A stretch of DNA of 64,000 nt from Cinnamomum chago (Eukaryota > Streptophyta > Magnoliopsida > Laurales > Lauraceae). The notes under the pieces were generated by a model. It saw only the letters and a list, made by a program, of their open reading frames with translations, was not told the origin of the DNA and made no database searches. Below, piece by piece: positions 32,598 through 42,635 of the stretch; the first letter of the stretch is position 1; every line of letters begins with the position of its first letter. Location: NCBI GenBank assembly GCA_038049695.1, contig CP142456.1:43504001-43568000 (forward strand). Reading direction: 5' to 3'. The translations under genes were made by a program, and so were the position numbers.

Positions 32598-32957
32598 GGG
32601 ACCCAACTCCATCTTCTATAAAAAGAGAACTCTCTTCTCCCTTTCCCCTTTTCTTGCTCAACTCCAATCTTCACCTAGGGTTTCCTTTTCTTCCTTCTTC
32701 TCTTGTTTTCCATCACCAAACCCACTACTAACCTTGCACAAGTGTGGTTGATTTTATTGTTTTTCCATACATGCTTTTTATTGCATTGACTTGAAATGAA
32801 TGCTCCTGAAAGAGCTTTGACAGTGCATTTATTGTCATAGAAATGTATTGGTTCATGGAATTAAATTTTCTCTTTTTTTTAGTTCAAAAGTGTTCTTCGT
32901 ATAATGGTTTCCTTCCCTTCTTTCTTTGTATTTGGATGTGATATTGTTGGAGGAAGA
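32598..32957 (+). other. G1 3' LTR, second part, with internal deletion
   Basis: Resumes the family A LTR with TATAAAAA at 32617-32624. After 'CTTGCACAA' near 32740 it jumps to 'GTGTGGTTGATTTT', losing about 375 bases present in the 32959 LTR. It ends at GGAAGAT, directly next to the 5' LTR of G2. The final AAGAT is the presumed target site of the G2/G3 array. Confidence 0.85.
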
Positions 32958-32958
32958 T

Positions 32959-35900
32959 TGTAAGACCCCGTCCCAAGTGACATCGATTAGTATTAATTAA
33001 GTTGTATTTTACCTCTAAGTGTGATTAGTGGATTTTGGTTAAGTGTGGAATAGAGTTGATTTTTGATATAGCTTTGGGGAATTTTGAGTGCCTTTGTGAC
33101 TATTGGGGCCCTTTGGGGGTTCCTTTATGACAATGCGTTTACTTGGGGGATTATATGAAATTCTTGTGTTTATTGTTTTAATCTCGTTAATCCCTACAAC
33201 TTTTATGTTGATCCTGTGCCCATTCGAGACCCTGAAACCCGACTTTCCTAGCACTGAGGGCAAAACGGTCATTTTACACCAAATCTATACCTAAAATTTG
33301 ATATCCCCGAAACCCGCGAAACATATACTTTTTGAAAACTAGAAATTTCGACAATCACTTTTCTCTTCTTCGTCGAACTCATTCGAAGCCCCGATAAACA
33401 TGATTTTAGCCCATGAAGGATTCTAGTGGTGGGACCCAACTCCACTTTTCTATAAAAAGAGAACTATGTCCTTCCCTTTCCCCTTTTCTAGCACAACTCC
33501 AATTTTCACCTAGGGTTTCCTTTTCTTCCTTCTTCCCTCGCTTTCCATCACAAATCCGCTACTAATCTTACACAAATTGAGAGGGTGAGATCATCATCTT
33601 CTTCCTCACCACCATGGCTCTCCATTGATACCATTTTTAGAGAAAACCCTCCATTTCAAGATACTCTTTGAGCTCTCCTTGACCATTTGGAGAACCTCCA
33701 AGTAAGCAATCCTCCTCATCTCTTAGATTTGTGTTCCTTTGGCCTTAAAGAGGTTCCATTTTCATTATTGTAAGGTTTCCCCTAATATTTGTTGTTTTGA
33801 CCCATTTAGGGTTTGTTTTTGGGGATTTTGGTCCATAGCTTGGATTCTTGGCTTAGAGGAGTGTTAGAGGTTGTTATTGATTAGCTTGGACCCAAAGCAA
33901 GTGGATGATTTGATTTTTTATGAGTTTTCAATGGTTTTATAAGAAATGTGGTTGATTTTATTATTTTCCCATACATGCTTATTTATTGCATTGACTTGAA
34001 ATAAACATTCATGAAAAAGTCTTGATAGTGCATTTATTTTCATAAGAAATGTATTGGTTCATGGCATTCAATTTGCTCTTGTTTTATCTCAAATGTGCTC
34101 TTGTGTGTAGTGGTTTCCTTCCCTTCTTTCTCTATATTTGGATGTGATGTTGTTGGAGGAAGATGGAATGGATGTTGTAGGAGATTTGATGTTGATTTAG
34201 ATGGAGTTTTGGAACTCCTCATTTGTTGTTTAAAGGAGGTTGTAGAAGGAAGAGAAAGAGAGGAGACGAACTGTCCCGGAACAAGTTTCTGGACAGGTCG
34301 CTCGAGCGAAGTGTCCAGACAAGGGTTCGTGCCATTCCAGTGGGAAGTTCACTCGAGCGGACCCATTTGTCGCTCGAGCGAACCCTTCCAGAACTCGTTC
34401 CCGAGAGAGGTTAGTTCGAGCGAACTGAACTTTCGCTCGAGCCAACCTGATGCTGGATGAGTTCGCTCGAGCGACCTTAATTTCGCTCGAGTGAACCCTC
34501 CCAGAAGACCATTCTAGAGACCACCTCGCTTGAGCAAACTCTCTCCGGTTTGCTTGAGCGATGTGCTCTGTCGATCAAGGGCTATGTTTGGGACAATGAT
34601 GAATTGTTTAAATATTTTAGGAATATTCATTGACAACCCCTCTATGTCAGGGACATTTACTAGGCAATGTATGAGGCCATTTTAGAAAGAAACCATATCA
34701 CGAAGATTTCATTTGAAGTTTTGAGAATCCTAAGGTTTATAAGGAGCCCGAAAAGTCCCCAAACTCAAAGAGTACGAAGTTGTTATTAAATCGACATACG
34801 GGACCCATATTCACCTTAAACAAATCTTGAACCCCAATACTTGTCTTGAGATTTCGAAAGTTCATTTCTATTTCATTATTCCCAAATTTCTTATGCATTC
34901 CCGAAAATATTGAAATTGAAATTGTAGCATTTTGCTAGTCCCGATAAGCATGCCCGGATTGATATGACAGTTGTGCCTCTGAGCACCCCCGTCCCGTTTA
35001 TTAATGTACTTGCACTTGATGTATTTCATACATATTTTGATCTTGTCATTTGACATATGAGTCGGCACTACTAAGCTTGGATAACCCTGTTGGTCTGATC
35101 CACCGACTTGGAGATCCCCCTCTTGTCCCGCCAGCTACAATTTGGATCCCACTACCCGGTTATTACCGTGATCTTGTCCCGATACCCTAGTTGCTATCGT
35201 GGTTCCCGATGCCCGTCTTGTTACCGTGGTCATGTCCCATGTATTATATGTATATGTATATATATTTCGTTGTTTCTCCTCACCTCGAGTGACTGAGATC
35301 AATGCCTTGATATTGCTCTTTCACTTCGGTGATAGAGGAGTTAGCTCCGTGTGGCTACCATCTTGTTTGTTTTCCTTTTCCTTGGTTACCTTTACATATT
35401 TTACGACACATATTTATATTTGAATAAATGATTTATCTCTTTTATGGAAATTGTTATTTAAACAGGTTTTAAATGCTTTTGAAGTTAAATTCATTTATTA
35501 TTATATTGTTATGTCTCTTCACCCATTTGCCAAACCGTCGTGTTTGACCCCCACTTTGGTACTCAGGTCCGGACATTGTCTACCCCGAGGTGGAGCTTGA
35601 GGACACGGTCGGTGAACCGCAACGCCTAGTTGAGTGGCATGCTAATGATGTCTTTAAGACATTTGATTGCTTTGAGAGACGTAACATTTTGGAAACTTTT
35701 AACCATTCTTTTAGGGATTGGTATTTTGTTTATATTGGCCTTTGTTGGCCTCTATTTTTGGGAATGTAACTAAATGATCTATTGTATAAACTTTAACTTT
35801 TCTTTTGGGAAAGCACTAATGATCATTGCTCATTCTAATACTTGGTTTATACATGTGTTTTTATGTTGTTACTAGAATTGAAATATGGATGTTTGATTTG

Positions 35901-36046
35901 CTACACGCTTCCGCACTTAATAGAAATATTTATGTTGTTGTGATATCCTCACCGCGGACACTTGTGGGAAATTAAATAAATGTACACACACATTTTCTCC
36001 CGATCCCCGATTAGGACCTCGGTGGACCCAATCTGGGGTCGCGACA
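32959..36046 (+). other. 5' LTR of G2 (family A, full length)
   Basis: TGTAAGACCCCGTCCC to GGGGTCGCGACA, 3088 bases. TATA box TATAAAAA at 33451-33458. The palindrome cluster is at 34290-34570 and the GC-rich 35-bp repeats near 35150-35235. It is followed by GAC and the primer site. ORFs inside it (for example 34095-34460) are not supported. The right-hand counterpart is 57575-60673. Confidence 0.93.
34290..34570. repeat. Cluster of TTCGCTCGAGCGAA palindromes in the family A LTR
   Basis: About nine copies of the 14-base palindrome, intact or with one or two changes (for example GTCGCTCGAGCGAA, TTCGCTCGAGTGAA, CGCTTGAGCAAAC). Several changes are CpG to TpG or CpA. It lies about 850 bases downstream of the TATA box, so in the transcribed part of the LTR. 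The same cluster is at 58925-59195. Confidence 0.85.
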
Positions 36047-36049
36047 GAC

Positions 36050-36061
36050 TGGTATTAGAGC
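36050..36061 (+). other. Primer binding site of G2 (initiator Met tRNA)
   Basis: TGGTATTAGAGC, three bases after the LTR, differs from the initiator-Met tRNA complement TGGTATCAGAGC by one C to T change. Confidence 0.85.
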
Positions 36062-36206
36062 GAGACGTGTTTCAAGCAATTAAAAGAAACTAGAAATCCT
36101 AAGGACGTGGCGAGGATTCATTAGATTTTTTGTTAGCTAGTATCGTGTGAGCAATGTGTAACCCTTTATTTGATTATTATGTGCTAACAAGTTGTTCTGC
36201 AGCATC

Positions 36207-37552
36207 ATGCCACCTCGTAAGAGACCGATAAACGCCAACCCCTCCGTAAGTAACAGTGATCGCACAAGACCTGTTGTGGAAGACAGGGTTGATAACAATA
36301 TGCCAAATCAATTCCAACAAATGATGCAGGCAATGCTTGACCAACAACGTCAGGCTAATGAGAATTAGGCTAGATTGTAAGAACAAATGTTGAAGAGAGA
36401 GGAAGATCGTGCCAGAGAATTGGTAGAAATGTAGAGACAGTTGTTAGAGGTGTTACAAAGAAGGTTCGAACCGGTTCAAGCTCAACCCGCCATCGTCATT
36501 AATAGGAGACAACATGACCCGACCGCTTAGTTTGAGTGGTTTCAGAAGAGAGCTCCAAAGGACTTTCTAGGCATAGAGGATCCATTTGCAGCAGATGATT
36601 GGCTAGAGCATACTGAGAACATCTTTGAGATCTTCCTAAGCACCTGAAGAGATAGAGTGAAACTTGCATCATCTCTCTTTAACGGTGCAGCAGACATTTG
36701 GTGGAAAATAGTTAGAGATGAATACAGGACTATGCCAGATGCAGTGGCTTGGGCAAATTTCAAGAGGCAGTTTCATGATAAATATGTACCCGCCCACATC
36801 AAGAGACAAAAGGCAGTGGAATTTCAACAGCTAGTGCAAGGGACAATGACAGTACTCGAATACCTCACAAAGTTCGAGAGATTGTCTAGATATGCTCCGG
36901 AATTGGTAGACATGGTGGAGAAGAAGATTGCAAAGTTCCTAGAGGGACTTAACCCCGTCATTTAGAGAGATGCTATGGGAGTAGTACCACCTGTCACTTT
37001 CGAGGAAGCTGTCAAGAGAGCCTAAAAGTTTGATACTTTCATAACAAGATCCTTAGAGTTCAAGGAAAAAGACAAGCTCATCAGCAGAACTACAAGCAGA
37101 AGAATCATCAGAACAAGAAGTAGAGGACATAACAGAATGCTCAGAGTCCATTAGTTTGTACCCACTGTGGGAAGAACCATGAGAGTGCACAATTCCGTAC
37201 ACTTACGAGAGCATGCTTCAGATGTTGTTCCATGAACCATCAGATGAGAGACTGTCCAAGGCAGAACAGACAGAATCAGCAGCAACAAGGGGCACAATGT
37301 CCAACACCACCACAGAATGCAATCGTTGTTCAGAATCAGTCAAGGCCACTTCAGCAATAGGCACCACAGCAATAGCATAGACCACAACAGCATCAACAGG
37401 CCTGTCAACAGGGACAGAACCAGAATCAGCATGCACCACAACAGAACAGAAACGTCCAGTAAGGCAGGCCACAACAGGCTCAGAAAAGGCCACAACAACG
37501 AGGACAAATCTATGCGGTTAATAGGGCGGATGCAGAGGCAGCAAGCAATGTA
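36207..37552 (+). pseudogene. gag: G2 gag, broken
   Basis: Start chosen at ATG 36207 (MPPRKRP), which G3 shares. A coiled-coil, Gln-rich N-terminus leads to the gag core: APKDFLGIEDPFAADDWLEHTENIFEIF, LASSLFNGAADIWW and FHDKYVPAHIKRQKAVEFQQL. Two zinc knuckles follow (CTHCGKNHESA, CFRCCSMNH), then a Gln/Pro-rich tail. Stops include TAG 36366-36368 (shared with G3), TAA 36378-36380 and TAG 36432-36434, the latter two CAA and CAG in G3. Further stops and a frameshift follow. Gag forms the particle and binds RNA; this copy cannot. Confidence 0.88.
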
Positions 37553-37990
37553 GTGGAAGGTACACTCCTTATTTGTGGGATAAAAGCTAAGATTTTATTT
37601 GACCCTGGGTCTACACACTCATTTTTGTCTCATGCATTTTCTAAGTTGAATGATGTGCATGATAGAGAACTTAAGTTCATTTTGACCGTGGCAACCCCAA
37701 TAGGTAAACAAGTTATTTGTAGAACCTTTTACCCTAGCTGTGCAGTTCCGATAGGAGAAGTCATTTTAACCGCAGATCTCATTTTATTGGAGATGTATGG
37801 ATTGTTTCCAGAAGACCCTTACCTTCAAGTTAGATGAGACACCAGCATGGGTGTTGTTTCAAGGAGAGAGGAGAAATCCCCATACGGGGTTTGTCTCGGC
37901 ATTGAAGGCTGATAGACTATTGAAAAATGGATGTGAAGCATATTTGGCATTTATCACGGAGGATAAACGGTCCCAAGGGGTGGAGGAGAT
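37553..37990 (+). pseudogene. PR: G2 protease, deleted
   Basis: The active-site block ILFDPGSTHSFLSHAFSKL is present at about 37595-37640. Compared with G3 a 53-base deletion after LILLEMY (about 37797) removes the ILGMDWLAGY block and shifts the frame. The reading then recovers as TLTFKLDETPAWVLFQGE. DPGS in place of the textbook D-S/T-G is a family feature here. Confidence 0.88.
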
Positions 37991-39047
37991 CCCAATTGTT
38001 TGGGAATTCCCGGATGTTTTTCCGGAGGAGATTCCAGGTTTACCACCCATCAGAGAGATTGACTTCACCATTGAGTTGTTACCAGGGACCACTCCAATAT
38101 CTATTGCACCATATCATATGGCTCCGGCAGAATTGGGAGAATTAAAGATTCAGTTGCATGAATTGGTAGACAAAGGTTTTGTGAGACCGAGCACTTCACC
38201 ATGGGGGAGTTCGAGTCTTGTTTGTCAAGAAGAAGGATGGTTCGATGAGGATGTGTATAGATTATAGAAGATTGAATCAAGTGACCATAAGAAACAAATA
38301 CCCATTGCCAAGGATAGATGAATTATTTGATCAGTTACAAGGTGCTTCGTATTTTTCAAAGATTGATTTGAGATCCGGTTACCGTCAGCTGAGAGTCAGA
38401 GAATCAAATGTGTTGAAAACAACTTTACGGACAAGATATGACCACTATGAGTTCCTAGTGATGCCATTTGGGTTGACTAATACACCGGCAATGTTCATGG
38501 CATTGACGAACAAGATATTCGCACAGTACCTGGATCAGTTTGTGGTAGTATTCATAGATGACATTTTGGTGTACTCCAAGACCAAGGAAGAGCATGAAGA
38601 GCACTTAAGGATAGCACTGCAACTTCTAAGAGAGAATCAACTGTATTCGAAGCTCAACAAGTGTGAATTTTGGTTGGAGCAAGTAGCATTTTTGGGACAC
38701 ATCATCTCTAAGGAAGGATTATCAGTAGATCCGTCCAAGATTGAAGCAGTAGTGAAGTGGGAGAGACCGGAGAATGTGACAGAAATCAGAAGTTTTTTGG
38801 GATTGGCAGGCTATTACCGGAGGTTTGTGTAGGGATTCTCATCGATTGCGTCACCTTTGATGAAGTTGACAAGGAAGACTGTACCATATGTGTGGACAGA
38901 TCAGTGTGAAGATAGTTTTCAAGAGCTGAAGAAGAGATTGACTACAGCACCAGTCCTTACTTTACCATCCGGTAGCGGTGGTTTCACCATTTTTACCGAT
39001 GCTTTGAATGTTGGACTTGGTTGCGTGTTGATGCAAGAAGGAAAAGT
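37991..39047 (+). pseudogene. RT: G2 reverse transcriptase and start of RNase H
   Basis: RT blocks are [70 protein letters not shown] and [13 protein letters not shown] small insertion near 38200 shifts the frame before the first block, and TAG at 38830-38832 replaces CAG of G3. RNase H begins with [21 protein letters not shown] and stops at 39047 where the family B LTR starts. The catalytic FIDD block is intact. Confidence 0.9.
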
Positions 39048-39419
39048 TGTTAGGGATTTTGTATATTGCAATTTGATGGATGCATTATCATTTTAGCATC
39101 ATTCGAATTTTCACACATGCAATGATTTAGAAAATCTTGAAATCTGGATTTACACATGCATTGGTTTTTAGACTTGTAAAAATACTGAATTATGCATGTT
39201 TTCATTTTAATCTTGGATGCATTTAAATTTTGAAAAGAAGTTTTATAAATCAAGCTAGCCTATGTTTTAAATCTTTCAAATCTTTTTAAGCTTTTTATGT
39301 TTCATGTTTTTAATCCTCTTAGTTTGATTTAAATCATGATTCCAAGCCTGATTTAATGGCCCAAAAGTTCCCATAAGAAAATACTTTAAAATATGCTTTT
39401 TTGTGGATTTTGGTCCCGG

Positions 39420-39575
39420 GGCCTGGGTCGACCCACAGTGTACTCGATCGACCGAGCCCACAACAGGTCGACCGGATAAAGAGCCGTTGGAGCTCTTTTC
39501 AAACTGTCAGATTTATGACCGTTGAAGCCCAGGTTGATCGGGAAGGGTGCAGGTCGACCGGGGAGACGTATGAAC
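39420..39575. promoter_or_regulatory. B2 palindromes upstream of its TATA box
   Basis: GGTCGACC, ATCGACCGAG, AGGTCGACCGG and AGGTTGATCGGG, the last with CpG decay. An AGAGC...GCTCT inverted pair (39478-39497) flanks CCGTTGG. Confidence 0.65.
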
Positions 39576-40237
39576 CCAATTTTTGAGTATAAATACAACT
39601 TCATTCCTTTGGAAAAGATGTTGAAAAAGAGAGGAACTGAGAACCACTCTTGAGGAGTTTGGAGACAAGAAAAAGGGGATGAACCAAGAGAGACCAAAGG
39701 GTCATTAGTGAAGCTAAAGCTTGGATCAATGAAGTTAAATCTCTAAATAAGCTTTACTTTTTATTAATCATATGTTATATGCTTTGCTTAAATTATTGGT
39801 AAATGAATTTTAGCATTATAACTATGATGTGTTGAATCCATTCTTCTTTCAATCTTTGATTTAAGTTGGATTGGATTCTTCACCTTGATTTCAAACCAAG
39901 TTTGTTTTAAAATCTTCATTAATCATGCTTAGTCAAAATCTTTGATTTCTTTTAGCATGATTCATTTACTTGGTTGAAACTCTATTTGTTGTTTTCATTC
40001 ATTTAAACCTTAGTTAAATTAATTTGGTTTTGAAAACAACATTGCACATGCATCACATGTTTAGAGTTAATTAGTTTCATACAACTTGTGAGCCTTTGAT
40101 TTTCATATCATTAACAAGTTTGTATTCATACATGTGAATTGCATTTCACTTCAATCAAGTCTTTTTATGTGCCTCAAACTTTTAAATGCTTTTGAGCATA
40201 TATTGATTGATCTTACTTTTTAACTTGATTGAAGTTA

Positions 40238-40274
40238 TCACACACACGCGCGTGCACACACACACACACATATC
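40238..40274. repeat. CA/CG alternating tract
   Basis: An uninterrupted alternating purine-pyrimidine run of CA, CGCGCG and CA dinucleotides, a sequence type that can adopt Z-DNA. It lies in the B2 LTR. Confidence 0.85.
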
Positions 40275-40466
40275 ATGAGCATACACATTTGCATTCATAT
40301 GGTGTTTGTGTGAGTTAGATTTTCAATTTCATATCCGCCTATTTTAGAGGCATTGTAATTGAGCTTTAATTGTATCTCTTAAAGTGTTTATGTAGACACT
40401 ACATTAAGAGAAAATATTCTTCTTGTAAAGGTTATTGCTTAGCCTAGAAAAGCACATTGATAGGTT

Positions 40467-42391
40467 TGTTAGGGATTTTGTGTATTGCAATTTGATGGAT
40501 GCATTATCATATTAGCATCATTTGAATTTTCACACATGCCTTGATTTAGAAAATCTTGAAATCTTGATTTATACATGCATTGTTTTTAAGACTTGTAAAA
40601 ATATTGAATTATGCATGTTTTGATTTTAATCTTGGATGCATTTTAAATTTTAAAAGAAATTTTATAAATCAAGCTAGCCTATGTTTTAAATCTTTCAAAT
40701 CATGTTACGCTTTTTATGTTTCATGGTTTTAAACCTCTTAGTTTGATTTAAACCATGATTCTAAGCTAGATTCATTGGCCCAAAAGTCCCCACAAAGAAT
40801 AACTTCGAAATATGCATTTTAGGGGAATTTGGTCCCTGGGCCCGGGTTGACCTGCAGTGTGCTCGGTCGACCGAGCCCATGGACCCGGTCGACCGGGTAA
40901 AGAGTCGTTGGAGCTCTTTTCAAACGGTCAGATTTATGACCGTTGAAGGCCAGGTCTACCAGGAAGGGTGCATGTCAACCGGGGACACGCAGGAACTCAC
41001 CTTTTGAGTATAAATAAAAGTTAATTCCTTTGAAAAATTTGAGGAACTAAGAGGCCCTCCTTGAGATTTTTTGAGGTCAATCAAAGGGGAATGTGCTAAG
41101 GGATAAAAGGGGTCATTTGGAAATCTAAAACTTGGTTCTATTGAGTTAAATCACTAAGTAAGCTTTACTTTTCTTAACCATATGTTTTCATGCTTTGCTT
41201 TATTATTGGTAAAACTTTTCTAGCATGTTAGACTATGATTTGTTGTGTCCTTAACATGTATATGTTTTGAATTGATTTATTGTTTTGGATGCATCACCTT
41301 GATTCAGTCCAAATAATACTTAAATTGGTATATCTAAGTAAATCATGTTAATGAAAACATCTTTGAAATTTTATGTAACATGATTTTTATAGTTGGTTGA
41401 ATCTTTGGTTGTTGTTTTTCATCATAAGAAAATCACTTTCAAATTTATCTTATGTTTTGGATTCAACAACTTCACAAATCATATGAACTTTTGTTTTAAA
41501 GTTTCACAACTTGTTTAGCATTGACAGGTATATCATTTTCAAGTTGAATGTTTAATTACATATGATTTGTCCCCTGACTTTAATCAAATCTATTTTTGTG
41601 CTTTACACTTTCAAATGCTTTTAGCATACATATATTGAGCTACATTGTTAATTTGATTGAAATCCCTATGCATCACATGTTTTGTTCTTAGAATTTCACA
41701 ACTTGTTTAGAATACATAAGTATATCTTTTACAAATTATCTATAACATGTGATTAGCATTCTTTCCTCAATCATAAATGTTTTTATGAGCTAAAACTTTT
41801 AAAAGCCTTTGGCATACATTTATGAGCTTTCATTTTCAAATTGATTGAGGACATCATGCATACACGTTGTGCATTCATCTTTGCATTCATAGTGTGTGTG
41901 TGTGTGTGTGTGTGTGTGAATTAGTTTTTCACTTTCATATCAACCTAATTAAGAGGCATTGTACTGAGCTATGAATTGTATCTCCATCAAGTGTATTCTA
42001 GACACTACTTAGAGAGATAACCAACCTTTTGGTTGTAGATGTTATTGCTTGGCCTAAGAAAAGCATAATGTAGAGGTTATTGCTTAGCCTTGAAAGCATA
42101 TTGTAAAGGTCATTGCTTAGCCTATTGAAAAGCATAAATAGTGGAAATCCGGTGGGGTGTTGGATCACAAGTCGGTAGTGGATGTAGGCATTGAGGCCGA
42201 ACAACTATAAATCCTTATGTGATGGTGCATGCTTTGTGGTGATTGTTTTTGTTAGTTTCCGTATGTAGTTTGATAATCATCACTAGTGGCTAATTTAATT
42301 TAAAGAAGTCAAAATTGGTCAAAATTGGTCACTAGTTTGAAGCTCACCTTATTCACCCCCCCCCCTTTAGGGTTCGGATCACGGACTTTCA
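40467..42391 (+). mobile_element. Solo LTR of family B (copy B3) nested in B2
   Basis: TGTTAGGGATTTTGTG to GATCACGGACTTTCA, 1925 bases, duplications AGGTT at 40462-40466 and 42392-42396. TATAAATA is at 41009-41016, with GTCGACC palindromes at about 40864-40905 and AACGGTCA...TGACCGTTGAA at 40923-40947 just upstream. A (GT)n run is at about 41892-41918. No gene. Confidence 0.92.
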
Positions 42392-42635
42392 AGGTTGTTG
42401 TTTAGCCTAGAAAAACAACATTGTAGAGGTTGTTGTTTAGCTTAGAAAAACATTGTTGTAAAGGTTATTGCTTAGCCTATTGAAAAGCATAGATAGTGGA
42501 AATCCGGCAGGGTGTTGGATCACAAGCCGGTAGTGGATGTAGGCATTGAGGCCGAACCACTATAAATCCTTGTGTGATGGTGTATGCTTTGTGGTGATTG
42601 TTTTTGTTAGTTTCTGCATTTAGTTTGATGATCAT

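Larger units (their letters stand above)
25005..32957 (+). mobile_element. Chromovirus G1 (Ty3/gypsy, Tekay/Del type), defective
   Basis: A family A element: partial 5' LTR 25005-26221, gag remnant, protease, RT, RNase H, integrase and chromodomain to about 29866, then a 3' LTR starting at 29901. A deletion joins the 5' LTR directly to late gag. The 3' LTR is interrupted by B5 and by the next chromovirus array at 32959. The pol order and the C-terminal chromodomain place it in the chromoviruses, and the similarity among G1, G2 and G3 in this window shows one family. Confidence 0.9.

Noticed and set aside
34095..34460. 121-residue ORF in the family A LTR
   Set aside because: It covers the CTCGAG palindromes, and its counterpart in the other LTR copy ends at a different place. 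It is not conserved as protein.
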